Shown here one piece after another: positions 51,200 through 62,395 of a stretch of 64,000 bases of DNA. Where the stretch lies: contig CM075775.1 in NCBI GenBank assembly GCA_037974665.1, forward strand, positions 34,681,652-34,745,651, read 5' to 3'. A program made the translations under genes and the position numbers. Position 1 is the stretch's first letter. Every line of letters starts with the position of its first letter. Under the pieces are notes generated by a model. That model was not told the origin of the DNA. It saw only the letters and a list, made by a program, of their open reading frames with translations, and did no database searches. The stretch is from Ehretia macrophylla (Eukaryota; Streptophyta; Magnoliopsida; Boraginales; Ehretiaceae).

Positions 51200-51960
51200 A
51201 TTAATGTGCCGAAACAAATAACAGCAATCGGCTGTGAAAATGTCCAAGTGAACCAACCAAATATGAACTATATGATCAGTGATCATATATTGACAAACTC
51301 ATCAGTTTTCTGTCGGTTTATTAAAATCCAGGTAAAAATCTAAAATGCAATATCATAATATAATTCGGGCTAACCTGTAGATAGAATAATTTAAAAAGAG
51401 TGAAAGTGTTTAAAATTAATTATCTATTATGCGTTGAGTGATGAAATATTTATACTCTTTTCAAATATATAGAATGGGCCAGGTTTTATGGGCTCGTGGC
51501 CACCTTCCCGGTCTTCTTTGCTTACTGAAAACGGAATCTTTTCTCGACAAGTCCTCTGAATTTTACGGTCCTCACTCATAATATTTTTTGAATTATGCAG
51601 GGGGCTTCAAGGGTTTTTTGAGTCATCGGTTGGTTGGGCAATATATTGTAGACCTCGGTCGGTGAGGCTATGTAATACACTTTTGGCTCTGCTTGGCACA
51701 CATGAACAGGTTGGCTCTTTATGATTCTCAGATATAGGAATTTCACCTGTATCAATTTCTAATGAAAAGAGTGAAAGTTGATATTAAATACTCATAAGTA
51801 ATAATAGATTCGTTCATAACGTTATTTTAATGGTTTTATTAATATAAATTCAAACAAATAACGGCAGACGGTTGTAAAAATGTCCAAGTGAACCAAATAA
51901 GAACTATCATTTTTCTGTCGGTTTACTAAAAGTGCTTCTACTAATGAAAAGACTAAAAGT
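51200..51960. repeat. Two diverged direct-repeat copies
   Basis: ACAAATAACAGCAATCGGC, AAATGTCCAAGTGAACCAA and TTTTCTGTCGGTTTATTAAA at 51213-51330 recur as CAAATAACGGCAGACGG, AAATGTCCAAGTGAACCAAA and TTTTTCTGTCGGTTTACTAAA at 51850-51935. A shorter block with AGTTGATATTAAATACTCAT repeats at 51774 and 51957. Confidence 0.75.
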
Positions 51961-52879
51961 TGATATTAAATACTCATAAACGGACTAAATATCAAATAAA
52001 ATGGCAAATCATAAGATCTATTAAGAACTCGCAATTCAAATGATCACAGTCTAGGTTCTACTATATATTTAAGTGGTAATTAAATGATCGCCGCAAAACA
52101 GGTCAACAACCTGCACCTAAATATTGAAGTGATGTCCTTAGGCTTGCCTCCTCTAAAAGTTTTCAAAATGTTATGTCTCATATACAAATTGTGGGCTCCA
52201 TTTTAATGTCTGGATTCACGTATTAAAATAACAGGGTAGAGTTCACAAACGTTTATAAGACAAATAGTTAGTCTCTTATGTTTTAAAAAAGACAAAATAA
52301 CATTTTTAATAAGTATATTAAGACATTTTGCTGAATTTTTAAAAAAAAATATTTTGTGAAGTCAGTAAAATTATAACAGCATAAAAATGTAACAATGTCA
52401 ATGAGTGACACTCAAAAAATAAGAGTACCCAAATTCAAACACACAACACCTTTTATTTATTAAAGCCGAAGTTGAAATTTGATGCGCTTAAAATTGTTTT
52501 ACCAAAATAGAATCTAATTTATATTCAAATATTGGTGAGTGTCTGGACTTACCCAATAATATAAAAAATAAATTATAATATGTGAATCCGCCCATAATAA
52601 GGGGTTGCTTTCAATCAGTCACAATACCTAATTGTTTGACATAATTTTGCTCGAAAATCGCTGAATTTTGTTTCTACAAGAATAATTGGATGCTTTGGAA
52701 AACAAGAATGCTGTTACTCTCACTTGATTTGTTGATGTAAAAATGAATGGGTCCAGATTAATACTTAATTGATAAGCTGCTAAGCTCAAAGTTCGCATGG
52801 TAACATGCAGATCACTTGAAGTATCACATCAGATTAGCATAGCATCCTATATTGTAGCCTCCAAATCTAGCAAGTGAAT

Positions 52880-53220
52880 GGAATTGAACAGCTCAAAGCG
52901 ATGCCGAAGCTGTTCTCAAAGTAATTAATTCTTTGCTATTTGTTCATTGGAAAACAAGGTCAGTGTTGGAGGATATTCAAAAGATTGTTACAACTAGTCA
53001 TGTTATTGATCTTAGGTGCATTAGAAGAACAACTAATCTTGTGTGCGATTGAGTCGTAAAAATGTAACTTAAGAATAGCTTACCTCTTAATTGGATTTCT
53101 AACATCTCTTCTTCTTTATGTAACATTTTGCATTCGGACTTTCTTCCCATTGGTGTGGGTTGATTATTTGTACTCCCTTTCTGCAATTTATAATATTGTG
53201 CTTTTGCCCAAAAAAAAAAA
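52880..53220 (+). pseudogene. RNase H-like retroelement pseudogene with poly(A) tail
   Basis: Plus-strand reading from about 52895 gives SDAEAVLKVINSLLFVHWKT, then SVLEDIQKIVTTSHVIDLRC, then IRRTTNLVCD, the layout of the C-terminal half of plant retroelement RNase H domains (a D near the start, RRxxNxV late). A stop follows, then LPLNWISNISSS and DFLPIGVG, then a 3' end with TTGTGCTTTTGCC and ten A at 53210-53219. Broken by several stops. Confidence 0.7.
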
Positions 53221-53359
53221 TGGAATTGAAACGTGAAGAATTTTTTGAGCAAACATTAATTATCTTAATCATCGAGATAGGAGCAATGATAGTGATGAAT
53301 CTCGATTACAACAATTTTCAAACCGTTTCTCTAGCAAGAATCTAAAATACTAACCCTCC

Positions 53360-53470
53360 CCGATTAGATAGCTCAGATGGTGATACGTTGTTATAGATTA
53401 ATACAAAGTTTAAGATCAAATCTCTATAATTGTGTTTGATATCAAACGTTTAATTTATATGGTACTGAGG
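53360..53470 (+). mobile_element. tRNA-derived SINE-like sequence
   Basis: TAGCTCAGATGG at 53369-53380 matches the tRNA A-box used by RNA polymerase III, and AGATCAAATCT at about 53413 is a weak B-box at SINE-like spacing. No cloverleaf can be closed, so I do not call a tRNA gene. No clear tail or target duplication. Confidence 0.4.
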
Positions 53471-54054
53471 TTGGGGCACCAGTTATAGCACTTTTTAGAG
53501 TTTTGACAGCATATAACTGATAATCCATCGATGTATGAAGGCGATTGTGGGGTTGTAGCAAAGTTAATTATAACTCTAACATAATGTTTGTCCAATTATA
53601 ATGTCCAGTTATTTGAAGTATTTCACAAGATATAAATAAAAAAGAAAAACTAAAATACTACTAGCAAATAATAAATGTAGTTAATTTTCACAAAGGGACA
53701 TAACAATCCTTAAATCAAATATGGGTAAAGGATTTAATAATTTTTAAATTAGTACAAGAAATAAATGCACAAATGGCAAGAACCAAATGCAGAAAGTATG
53801 AAAAAGATCTTGTAACATATTTATTTACCTATTAAATAGATTACGTTCCTGTGATCAGAGGAAAAAAATCAAGAGAGCAACAAATATGACTCTTTTATAT
53901 TAAAATAGAGAAAAATTAACAATTATGCTTAGTGCTTAGTAAGTGCAATGGCAGAACCGAAAGTACATTATATATGCGATGGCCATATTCAATATCTTTT
54001 AAAAAAAAAAAAAAAAATTAGTAACAAACCATGATTTACAACCTGTATATTTTT
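53471..54054. other. Intergenic, no gene seen
   Basis: AT-rich with an A-run at 54001; nothing coding-like. Confidence 0.4.
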
Positions 54055-54270
54055 TGGATGTCGTAGGAATTCAACTAGTGGAATTCGATCATGAAATTAT
54101 TCAGCTCAATCCGATTATCAACTAGTAAATTTCGAGTGCAACGGTTAGCTCTCATACATGCAACAGGTCAATTAAAAACAAAATTCTAAAATAATGCAAA
54201 ATAATATACTCACAACTTCACAAAAAGAATTTCATCTCACTATCGTTAGACAATAGCTCTGGGGGCATGA
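54055..54270. repeat. Unclassified dispersed repeat, copy C
   Basis: GGAATTCAACTAGTGGAATT, CATGCAACAGGTCAATTAAA, CAAAATTCTAAAATA, CACAACTTCAC and AATTTCATCTCACTATCG line up with copy D. Confidence 0.6.
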
Positions 54271-54636
54271 TTTACAACCTGTATTATTGTTCAATTTGAA
54301 GCCTGAAACCGGCTATTTTCAGTTACAGTTACTGGTGTAATATGCAGCGTCGGTCACTGAGCTCACTTCCTTGTCTGCCACTTTAACCATAACCATTTTC
54401 TTATCTTTTCATTTTTTTGTTCTCCCTTTGTGTCACTTTAAAAATATGTCAATCAACATCTTTAGCAGAATGGGGCAATATGCAGCGTATAGGCTAAGGG
54501 TGCATTACTGCATTAGTGCCCTCATACTAAGCGCGTTACATATAATGTAAACTAAGCATCGCTGTTAAGAAGGAAGATACCCTTTTCTTTTTGCTTTTTA
54601 TAAAAACTGAAATGCAGATAGATCATTAATTAGATT

Positions 54637-54822
54637 TCAACGACTACTTCTTAATCCCATCAAATATAAGGAGAGAATTTTGAAAGAGTTACCCGTACCA
54701 AGGACTTCCTTTCTAATTTTAGATAGGTCGTTTAAGGGTTTGTCGAGCACAAAAATTCTTGACAATAACAATGTATGAAAAGGATGTAGTGCAGCATCAC
54801 CCAATCGAGAATCCCATTCCAT
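54637..54822 (-). other. Unassigned protein-like frame
   Basis: The minus strand reads GLQILCKTGMEWDSRLGDAA-like sequence, then PFHTLLLSRIFVLDKPLNDL and SKIRKEVLGTGNSFKIL. The composition is balanced and unlike chance AT-rich frames. It may be an exon or remnant of a gene I do not recognise. Confidence 0.3.
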
Positions 54823-55074
54823 TCCTGTCTTACATAAAATTTGAAGACCAATTTGAGAGATTACTATAAACTCGTGGAAAAATAGACATTTTTTCTATTC
54901 AGGTCATAATAGGCCAAACCATGCATCTTTCCAGTCAAGTCTAGCTAAAACTCATAGTGGCAATTGCTTCTTTATCTCGACTAGCATTAGATTCTCCATA
55001 ACTATTTAAATTGATATGCTTTAAAATGTATTCTTTTGGGACCAAATAAAGACCTTTTTTTTTTTTTTTTTTGA

Positions 55075-55275
55075 TGCTATGGGATCTCAACTGGTAGAGC
55101 TAAATTACTGGATTATTCGGTGGAGTCCGATCACTAACTGGTAAATCTCCTGGTACATCGACATAAATGCACTGAGTCAGTTAAGGATAAAATTTTAAAA
55201 TAGTAAAGAATTTCAAATCTGCAGGGTCACATAAACAATTTTTATCCTTACTATCATTAGACCATACCTTAAGGT
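55075..55275. repeat. Unclassified dispersed repeat, copy D
   Basis: GGGATCTCAACTGGTAGAGC, CACTAACTGGTAAATCTCC, CTGAGTCAGTTAAGGATAAA and CTTACTATCATTAGACCATA match copies B and C in order. It follows a T-run at 55053. Confidence 0.6.
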
Positions 55276-55864
55276 ATATTCTTTGATGACCCTTACATCC
55301 TCATAAAACTGGTCTTGCTCTAAACGCAGCAATCGTATAAAGATATACGTATGACATCATTCGCTGATTCGATATCATGATCATTCCAGTAGTCTTAAGA
55401 ATTTTACATAACGTAATAGAACTTCTTAGTTCCAACTAATTGCGAATATCCTTATAGTAATAATTTGCACGCATTATATAGTTTGCATTTGTTGACCAGA
55501 AAAACAAAGAAATATATAGTTGCGCATTTTACCTGTCGTCCTTAATTTTAATTTCTTCAATTGAACAAGTTACTTCCACAAAATGCTCCTATAAATAGTT
55601 TCACTTTTCATAGCTAAATGCGAGTTCGGTTGACATGAAGGTTGGATGGAATGATTGAAGTGTACTCATTCTATTCAAAAGTCTTAAATTCAAACTTATT
55701 ATGTCTCATTATAAAAATTTCACGTTCTTTTGCTAATCCAAAATATGTGTTGGGATGCACGTTATGCAATAGAATTTATAATCTTAAAATAAATATAATA
55801 TTGTTATACTTAAAGTGACTTACATACTACTTTGGTCTTAACTATTTTAATATCTAAAACTATA

Positions 55865-56238
55865 TCAGTGTAGAATCTTTTTCCATCTAATAAAAATCGG
55901 ACCATTCGACACTATCAAATACGAGTCTTGCCCATTAGTGTACTTCAATTGGATGACTGGGAGCAGTTTAGTCTGATCAAAAGAGACAATAAAGGGAGTA
56001 GTCGGTTGTAGCCTTGAGTACGCGTAAGAGGCCAAAAAGACCCTGAAGTCAGGGGAGTAGGACAAAAACCTGGAATATAGAGGGTACACATGCACCCAAC
56101 TGATTTGACCATCCATTTGAAAACGATTTGGTTCTCTTTCCCCAAACAACAGTGGTCAAATGTTTTGTCTGAATCCTTTTGGCCGTCTGCTATTGCTTTC
56201 TTCATTTGTTGCTTGACGTCTGGCTTGAAAATTCCCAT
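55865..56238 (-). other. Unassigned pair of overlapping protein-like frames
   Basis: One frame starts MGIFKPDVKQQMKKAIADGQ and continues KDSDKTFDHCCLGKENQ; another continues EPNRFQMDGQISWVHVYPLY from a shifted phase. TTTATAG directly upstream on the minus strand could be a splice acceptor. This might be an exon remnant with a frameshift near 56145, but the family is not recognised. Confidence 0.3.
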
Positions 56239-57775
56239 ATAGTCTTCGTACCCTATAAATTAAATGAAATTAAGTTTTATATCATTAGGTTAGGTGAATT
56301 ATATGATTTTATATTTGCACAAAATCTTGCTAGAGTATTTTCATCTAACTAAAAATGTATATATTGTTATTCAAGTTTTACATACATATAAACCCTTCAA
56401 TTAGCAATTTACTATTCCGTAGCATGGATTACGGGATTGAGTTAATAAACAATCTCTATGAGCTAGTACCATTTATATTGATTGAGGTAGCATTTGTGTT
56501 GTAAGGGATTTGTGTTTATTTTGTAATTATTTAGATTCTCACTACGGCCTATAGGGGCTTAAGCATTTATGTGCTATTTCACAAAAGTTAATGTATTAAT
56601 AGACTAATAGTTGAGTCTAGATTGTTTTAGGTGATTTTAGATCATGCAAAAGTGTAAGCTCTCGTCGTTGCCTTGTGGTCTTGTATTGTATTGTGGTCCT
56701 GGTTTGTTTTGTTTGGCGCGATGAGAACGTCGAGCTTTTGGTTTACCCACAACATTTTTTTCTATTCAGTTCTTTCCCCGACCGATCAAGCTGTCCCTTC
56801 ATTCTTCCTCTATATTGTTTATGGAATCTTTAGTCCCCTTAACATACAAATCTAGCGGTAGACCCCCATCCCTTTGAGATTGAGGCACTGTAAATGGTGG
56901 ATCATATAGAGCTAGGGAATTCGAATTGTATCGAGAGGCAATGCTTATGCCTCTTCTTTATCAATAAGATTCCTATCATTTTCAATCTCCGGCGAAGGAG
57001 ACAGGGACCGTCTCATTCATCGATCGGAACAAAGCTATCAAAAGAAATTTTATTTAAAAGGAGAATATTGTGACACTTCGTCCCATATTTAAGGAAGGAA
57101 AATTATGACACTTCGTCTAACATTGGTTCTATATGAAATTTTTGTGTTACAGTTTGTAAGGATTTAAGTTCTCTACTACTGTCAACACGAGTGATAAGGT
57201 AAAAATTAGAAAGACCCAATATCGGCTACTCCTAAACCTACACAATCAACAAGCATGAGCTATCCCCGTTGGATAGACTCCAACGCTTCAGTATGACAAT
57301 GAATAATACCCCAGCCCATTAAGTCCAACCTCAGTGAATAATAACCGTATGCATTTAAGTAGTTGTATGAGAGAAAAATAAGTTACATCCACCTGATTGG
57401 GAAATGGGGTATTTATAGTTACTGTAGCGGTAGTTATGTCATGTCGAGGTGTTATTGTGCCGCCTCAATGTGATGTGATTTGAACAGTGTTAGGCTTTTC
57501 TAGGTTCGAGGTGATAACACAAACATGATGAAAGTCACTCCTAGCTTCAAGATATTCGACCTCATTGCTCGAAGTGAGGTTCGAATCAGTAGGTAGTGAG
57601 GTCAATCTTGAGTCAGATATTTTGAGAGGTCAATCCGAATTGGAAAACCTCCCATCAATGAGGTTAAATATTTTGGATCAATAGTTTAATTAAACTTAAA
57701 GTATTTGTAAACTAAAAATTGGATCGGATCGTTACAACATTTCTCTCTATCCTCATATATGACATAAAATTATAA
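56239..57775. other. Intergenic; possible old LTR piece
   Basis: From 57072 (TGTGACACTTCG) to about 57739 (CGTTACAACA) the sequence is more complex than its surroundings. It contains a minus-strand TATA-like box, CTATAAATACCCC, near 57415, as in retrotransposon LTRs. No flanking duplication or pol sequence was found. The stretch 56870-57010 has higher GC and no identified origin. Confidence 0.25.
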
Positions 57776-58443
57776 GGAAAAATAGCACCAGAGGTCCCCA
57801 TTGTTTCACTTTTTTTAAATTTGTCCTTCTTGTTCAAAATAGTTCAAATCAGTCCATATTATTTATATAAAATTTTAAACTAGTCCCCAATATTTTTAAA
57901 AAGTGTCAATTTAGTCCCTGACATAAAAAACTGATGTGAAATTAAATCGAAATGAGCAGTAACATAGGGTAAAATGGTAAAAGTAATATAATATCTTCAT
58001 AAAGCTTCAATTTGGTCCCCAAAATTAATAAATAAATTCAATTTAATCCCAAAACTAGTTAAAAAAATTTAATTTCGTCATTGCATCTTCCCCTAATCCA
58101 TCTTCACCACCTCCATTTATTCCACCACTACGACTACCACTACCACAATTACCATCGCTACTACCACAATCACATTCAAAACACATACACACACACAGAC
58201 ACACACTATTCACATACACATGCAATCATATACAACACATACAAAAACCATCCTCACACACCCCACTACCACCACCATTATCAGCGTTACTACCCACAGA
58301 CACCAACAAACCACACACATACAAATAACACACACACATATATACACACATACACATAGATATGTACAAATACCCACATATACATCATATATATAAAATA
58401 AACATATATACATATAAATACAACACATTCACACACACACACG

Positions 58444-58486
<43 letters not shown>

Positions 58487-58819
58487 CATATATACAACAC
58501 ACATACATACATGTACATATATATACAACACACACACACACAAAGGTGGGGTGTGGGGCTGGGGGGTTGGTGACGTTGGGAGGTTGAGGGGTTACGCCAT
58601 TTGGGTTCATTGGGGGTAGGAGAGTGGGGTGAGTAGTTTAGTAATTTCAATTCTTTAAGGGTATTCTAGTCTTTTTATAGATTTTCAGTTAAATATTTAA
58701 CAGCAGGGACTAATTTTACACTTTTTAAAAAATTTAGAGACTGAATTGAATCATTTGAAATAATGAGAACCAATTTGAGAAAAAAGTGAAACAATTGGGA
58801 CCTCTGGTGTTATTTTCCC
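57776..58819. mobile_element. Mutator-like element (1.04 kb) with 9-bp TSD
   Basis: The ends GGAAAAATAGCACCAGAGGT and (complement of right) GGGAAAATAACACCAGAGGT are inverted. Homology continues inward through CCCATTGTTTCACTTTTTT, ATTTAGTCCCTGACAT-like and AAAAAGTGT blocks for about 200 bases. The 9-mer AAATTATAA flanks both ends (57767-57775, 58820-58828). No transposase; the interior is a microsatellite core and G-rich DNA. Confidence 0.88.
58151..58545. repeat. Microsatellite core of the Mutator-like element
   Basis: CACCAC-type triplets at 58100-58170 pass into interrupted (CA)n and ACACAT runs. An uninterrupted (TA)n run of about 17 units lies at about 58450-58484, then (CA)n. G-rich sequence follows to about 58630. 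Confidence 0.9.
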
Positions 58820-58828
58820 AAATTATAA

Positions 58829-60379
58829 AGTCGTGATCTTTTACTTCTAACCTTTTTCGCAGGCCGCCGGGGAAAATAATAAAGTCTTTGAATCCAGATA
58901 TCCGACATATGGCTGAGATGATATCATACAATTGATGTAATTTGATATCGATAAGGTTGCCAAATGCCAAGAAATAAACTCACAAAACATATACAAACAC
59001 AAATATGCCACATATTGATCTGATCTGTGCATATCTTTTTTTTACGTAAAAATATATCGATCAAGATCTTTACTTCTTCAGGTATATGCATGCACCATAT
59101 AAGGTCTTACTGCACTGAAATGGACATAAAGCACACATAGTAAACTATTTTTTGGCTTTAATACATTAGTTTAATTCACCTAGCATGCTTAGTCAGAGGT
59201 TAGAAAAAATAATTTAGGTTTATCTTGAAAAAATTGACGGCTAATTGATTAATTTGTTGCCACGTTATATATTTAAAAATACAAGGTTAATATTTTTCTT
59301 CATTGCTTACTTCAGTTTTCACTGCCACCTTCAAAGTAACAGATGTTATTAAATGAAATACGTAGTTTTGGCCATGACATGTGTCTTCTAATCTTACTTA
59401 AGATTAGATCAAACATTTATCTTATCTATGTGTTGGCTGAGAGAAAACAATGATTTTTCTGATTCTATGAGAAAAAAGAATGATTTTTTTTTTCTGATTC
59501 TGTAAACGTAATTGCCATTCTTGTTTTCTTCAGGTAAATATAGTTTTTAGATAACAACGTCGTTATATATTATTTAGGTGATAATTCATCATTTCTTTTG
59601 TACAGTCGTATATTATATTCTGGTGTAGAGGAAGAAGTTTTTGAGAAGATTCAAGCTAACATCCAAGGCAAACTATATGTAGGCCTGAAATTTGTGAAAA
59701 GCCCTATCAATTGATTTATTTGTTTAACTTGGAAGCTTGACTTTAGAGCTCTTATATAGGTTTTTTGACGTTTATTATGGCCTTGTAGCTATTTTTGTTT
59801 TGGAGTTTTGGAATAAATTAAATGGACCACTAGTTTAATTTTTTTTTTAGAAAGAATTATATCACAAAAATGAAAGATTTGACATTTAATAAACAAATTC
59901 TTACGATAATAAGCAAGGTCAAATATCATCTGAGCCACATAAAATATTACTCCTTAACTTAATTTAATTTTTTTTTAAATCAAATATTCATTAATGAACT
60001 TCATGAACTTTTAGTTCTTGTTCGTCGAATGAAACCAATGAGGATTTAAAAATAAGCATAACATATGTTAAACGCGAAGGCACTATTAAGTTTTTTTTTG
60101 ACGTATGAACTCAGGCGGAGATCGATCATCGATTTTCCAGCTAATCCCGACCCCCATTTTTTTCCTGCAGAGCTCAACCACTACTCTGCTTTTTCTGACG
60201 GATCCCGACGCGAAGGAATTACTTATGATCAGTGAAAAAAAAAAAAAAAACGAGATATTGAAGAACTGTGGAAGAATGTTAATGTATTATATATGTCCTT
60301 ATTCTGATTTATATAGTTGAAAGAGTCAACTTATTCGCTACCAAATCATGAATGGAGATCACATGTAACGTTAGTTTCT
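58829..60379. other. Intergenic, no gene seen
   Basis: AT-rich. A short segment at 60105-60235 has higher GC and ends in 15 A (60236-60250), so it may be an old retroposed piece; I cannot identify it. Confidence 0.4.
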
Positions 60380-60427
60380 TAGGTAGTGATTGGTACGTTG
60401 AAATGAATTTAGACAAGAATGAAATGG

Positions 60428-61399
60428 TCTGTGGATATCCCTATTAATGCAACTTGGACTTCGAAATATTTTGAGATGCAGGGACAAGGCAAGAGACTTC
60501 GTCCAGCACAGAGTGGGTAACGGGGAAAGAACCTGGTGGTTTTGGGATCCTTGGCTCCCTTGTGGTAGAGTGGTGGATTTTGTTTGGGATAACAATATTA
60601 TTGTTCCTTTTGAGCTGATTAATGAAAAGATTGTTAGATTCATTAGAAAGAACCATTGGAATTGGCCTCCTGAAATCAATTTTATGAACCAGTTGACGGC
60701 TTCTCTTACTCCCCAGAACTACCAAGACTCTGTTGGCTGGTTTGCAGGGAGTAATGGTGAGTTTAAAACTACCTCAACCTGGAATTGCATTTGAGAAAAG
60801 AAAGAGAAGGTGGAATGGGCAGACCTTGTTTGGAATAAAGCTGTTATTTCAAAACATAGTTATTGTACTTGGCTAATGAGCTTAAATCGTAGTCCCACTA
60901 AAGAACGCTTGTTTAGTTAGGGAGTTATTAATTGTGCAAAATGTGTTGTCTGTGGTTTAGGGATGGAATGCAGGGATCACCTCTATTTTGAATGCCATTT
61001 TACCAACAGAATTTGGAGACATCTTTCTTCTCTTATTAAATAGCATAATATTGTTACTTAATGGGATATGATGATTATCTGTCTTTGTAGGCTTTGCAAG
61101 AAGAAGACACTGAAGGCAGATATCGTGAGAGCTATATTTTCTGCGAGCATTTACTACATCTGGCAGGAAAGAAATAGTAGAATTTATGGAAAAGGTACTA
61201 GCTCGGAGGAACAGCTGACTGAGAAAATTCTTCTCGATGTTAGAGAAAAAATTTCGTTACAACGTAAATATGTTAATAGTGCACAAAACAGATCCCTCTG
61301 TTCTTTATGCCAGATTACAGACATATTGATGTAAAGATCCTTTGTATCTTGGTTTTTTTGCAATGAAATGATACGATTACTTGCTTAGCAAAAAAGAAA
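60428..61399 (+). mobile_element. 5'-truncated LINE with 13-bp target duplication
   Basis: The 13-mer AAGAATGAAATGG occurs at 60415-60427 and 61400-61412, directly outside the element. The plus strand reads HRVGNGERTWWFWDPWLP (the IGNGxxTxFWxDxW motif), later EWADLVWNKAVISKHSYCTW, then the zinc-binding part with CAKCVVCG and CRDHLYFECHFTNRIW, then SIYYIWQERNSRIYGKG. Several stops break it. The 3' end is TACTTGCTTAGC then an A-rich tail (AAAAAAGAAA). It is part of ORF2 only. Confidence 0.92.
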
Positions 61400-61412
61400 A
61401 AGAATGAAATGG

Positions 61413-61975
61413 CCTAAGAATGAAATGAATTTGAGAATGAGAATGACATGTTTGATATGCTCTAGGAATGAAGATAACAATGAATTTATTGATTCCAAAC
61501 TCATATTTGGTAATCAGTATACAAAAGTAGTAATGAGAATGACTTGTATAATATGACATGATTGTCATTTTCTTATTAAAATATTAAAAATAAGAATAAA
61601 CATAAATATAACCGTAAACAATATAAACATAATAAATAAATAAAAACAAAAAAAAATAATTGTTATTATTATTATTATTATTTAATTATTGCAATTTTTA
61701 TTTTTATTATTATGTATTTTTTGTTTTCATTATTATGTTTCATTATTATGTTTTATTATTATTGCAAAAAATTATATATAAACGTTATGTTTTTATGGGG
61801 ATATCTTAGTCATTTTAGAAATAAAAAATAATCTCAAACACATGAGAATGAACTAATCCCATGTACGGGAGAATGTGATTACTTTGAGATTGGAACTTCC
61901 AAGTTCATTCCTTTATATCAAGTTGGGAATCGAAATATAATTGGGAATGTCATTTCATTCATAGCCTATTTTAGT
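61413..61975. mobile_element. Probable MITE debris interrupted by the LINE
   Basis: The duplicated 13-mer lies in repetitive GAATGAAATG-type sequence: GTGATTGGTACGTTGAAATG at 60387 to the left, and repeated GAGAATGAGAATG and CATTCCTTTATATC to the right. This looks like one element split by the LINE. It contains (TTA)n at 61667-61690. Terminal repeats are not clear, so the limits are approximate. Confidence 0.4.
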
Positions 61976-61984
61976 GTACTAATA

Positions 61985-62395
61985 GCTAATCTCTGTTTGA
62001 ACTACCTTTTAGACATTTAAAAGTATCTTCTATAAATTTAGAAGCTGAAATTTACCTAGCCTATTGTTTAAAGAGCTTTTAGGTAAAAGAAGCTAAAAAA
62101 AAAAACTAAAAATTGAGAAACTCCAAATTGAAGATTTTCAAACAAAGCTTTTGCGGAGCAGTTTTTACATGATGTGGGAAGTTATTTTTTTTTCTTTTTC
62201 AAATATTACCCTTTAATATTTTTGAAAGTCCAACATTACTATAAAAAAAATTTAAATTCTAACATTATCTAGCATATGCCAAATAGTAAACGGTTTTTGT
62301 TCAACAATAATTCTAATCAAAGCTCTACTACTAAAATTCTAGAATCAAAATTTTACAATTAGACCAAATAAAACCTTAGCGTTGCACAAAAAAGG
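61985..62395 (-). mobile_element. MITE-like repeat, TTTGGCC family, copy 3 (inverted)
   Basis: On the minus strand it reads AAGGTTTTATTTGGTC, GTTGAACAAAAACCGTTTAC, GGCATATGCTAGATAATG, CACATCATGTAAAAACTG and GCTTTTAGGTAAA, in the order of the 40.02 kb copy. Confidence 0.5.

Noticed and set aside
53369..53425. A possible tRNA gene
   Set aside because: The A-box is good, but the arms do not pair into a cloverleaf and the B-box is weak, so a SINE-like remnant fits better.
56870..57010. Higher-GC stretch that might be organelle DNA
   Set aside because: I could not match it to any organelle gene from memory. A search against plastid and mitochondrial genomes would decide.
57072..57739. A solo LTR
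   Set aside because: TG and CA-like ends and a TATA-like box are suggestive, but no flanking duplication or related copy is visible.
58081..58650. Several overlapping frames rich in Tyr, His, Thr or Cys, Val, Ile
   Set aside because: They are translations of the (CA)n and (TA)n microsatellite core, not proteins.
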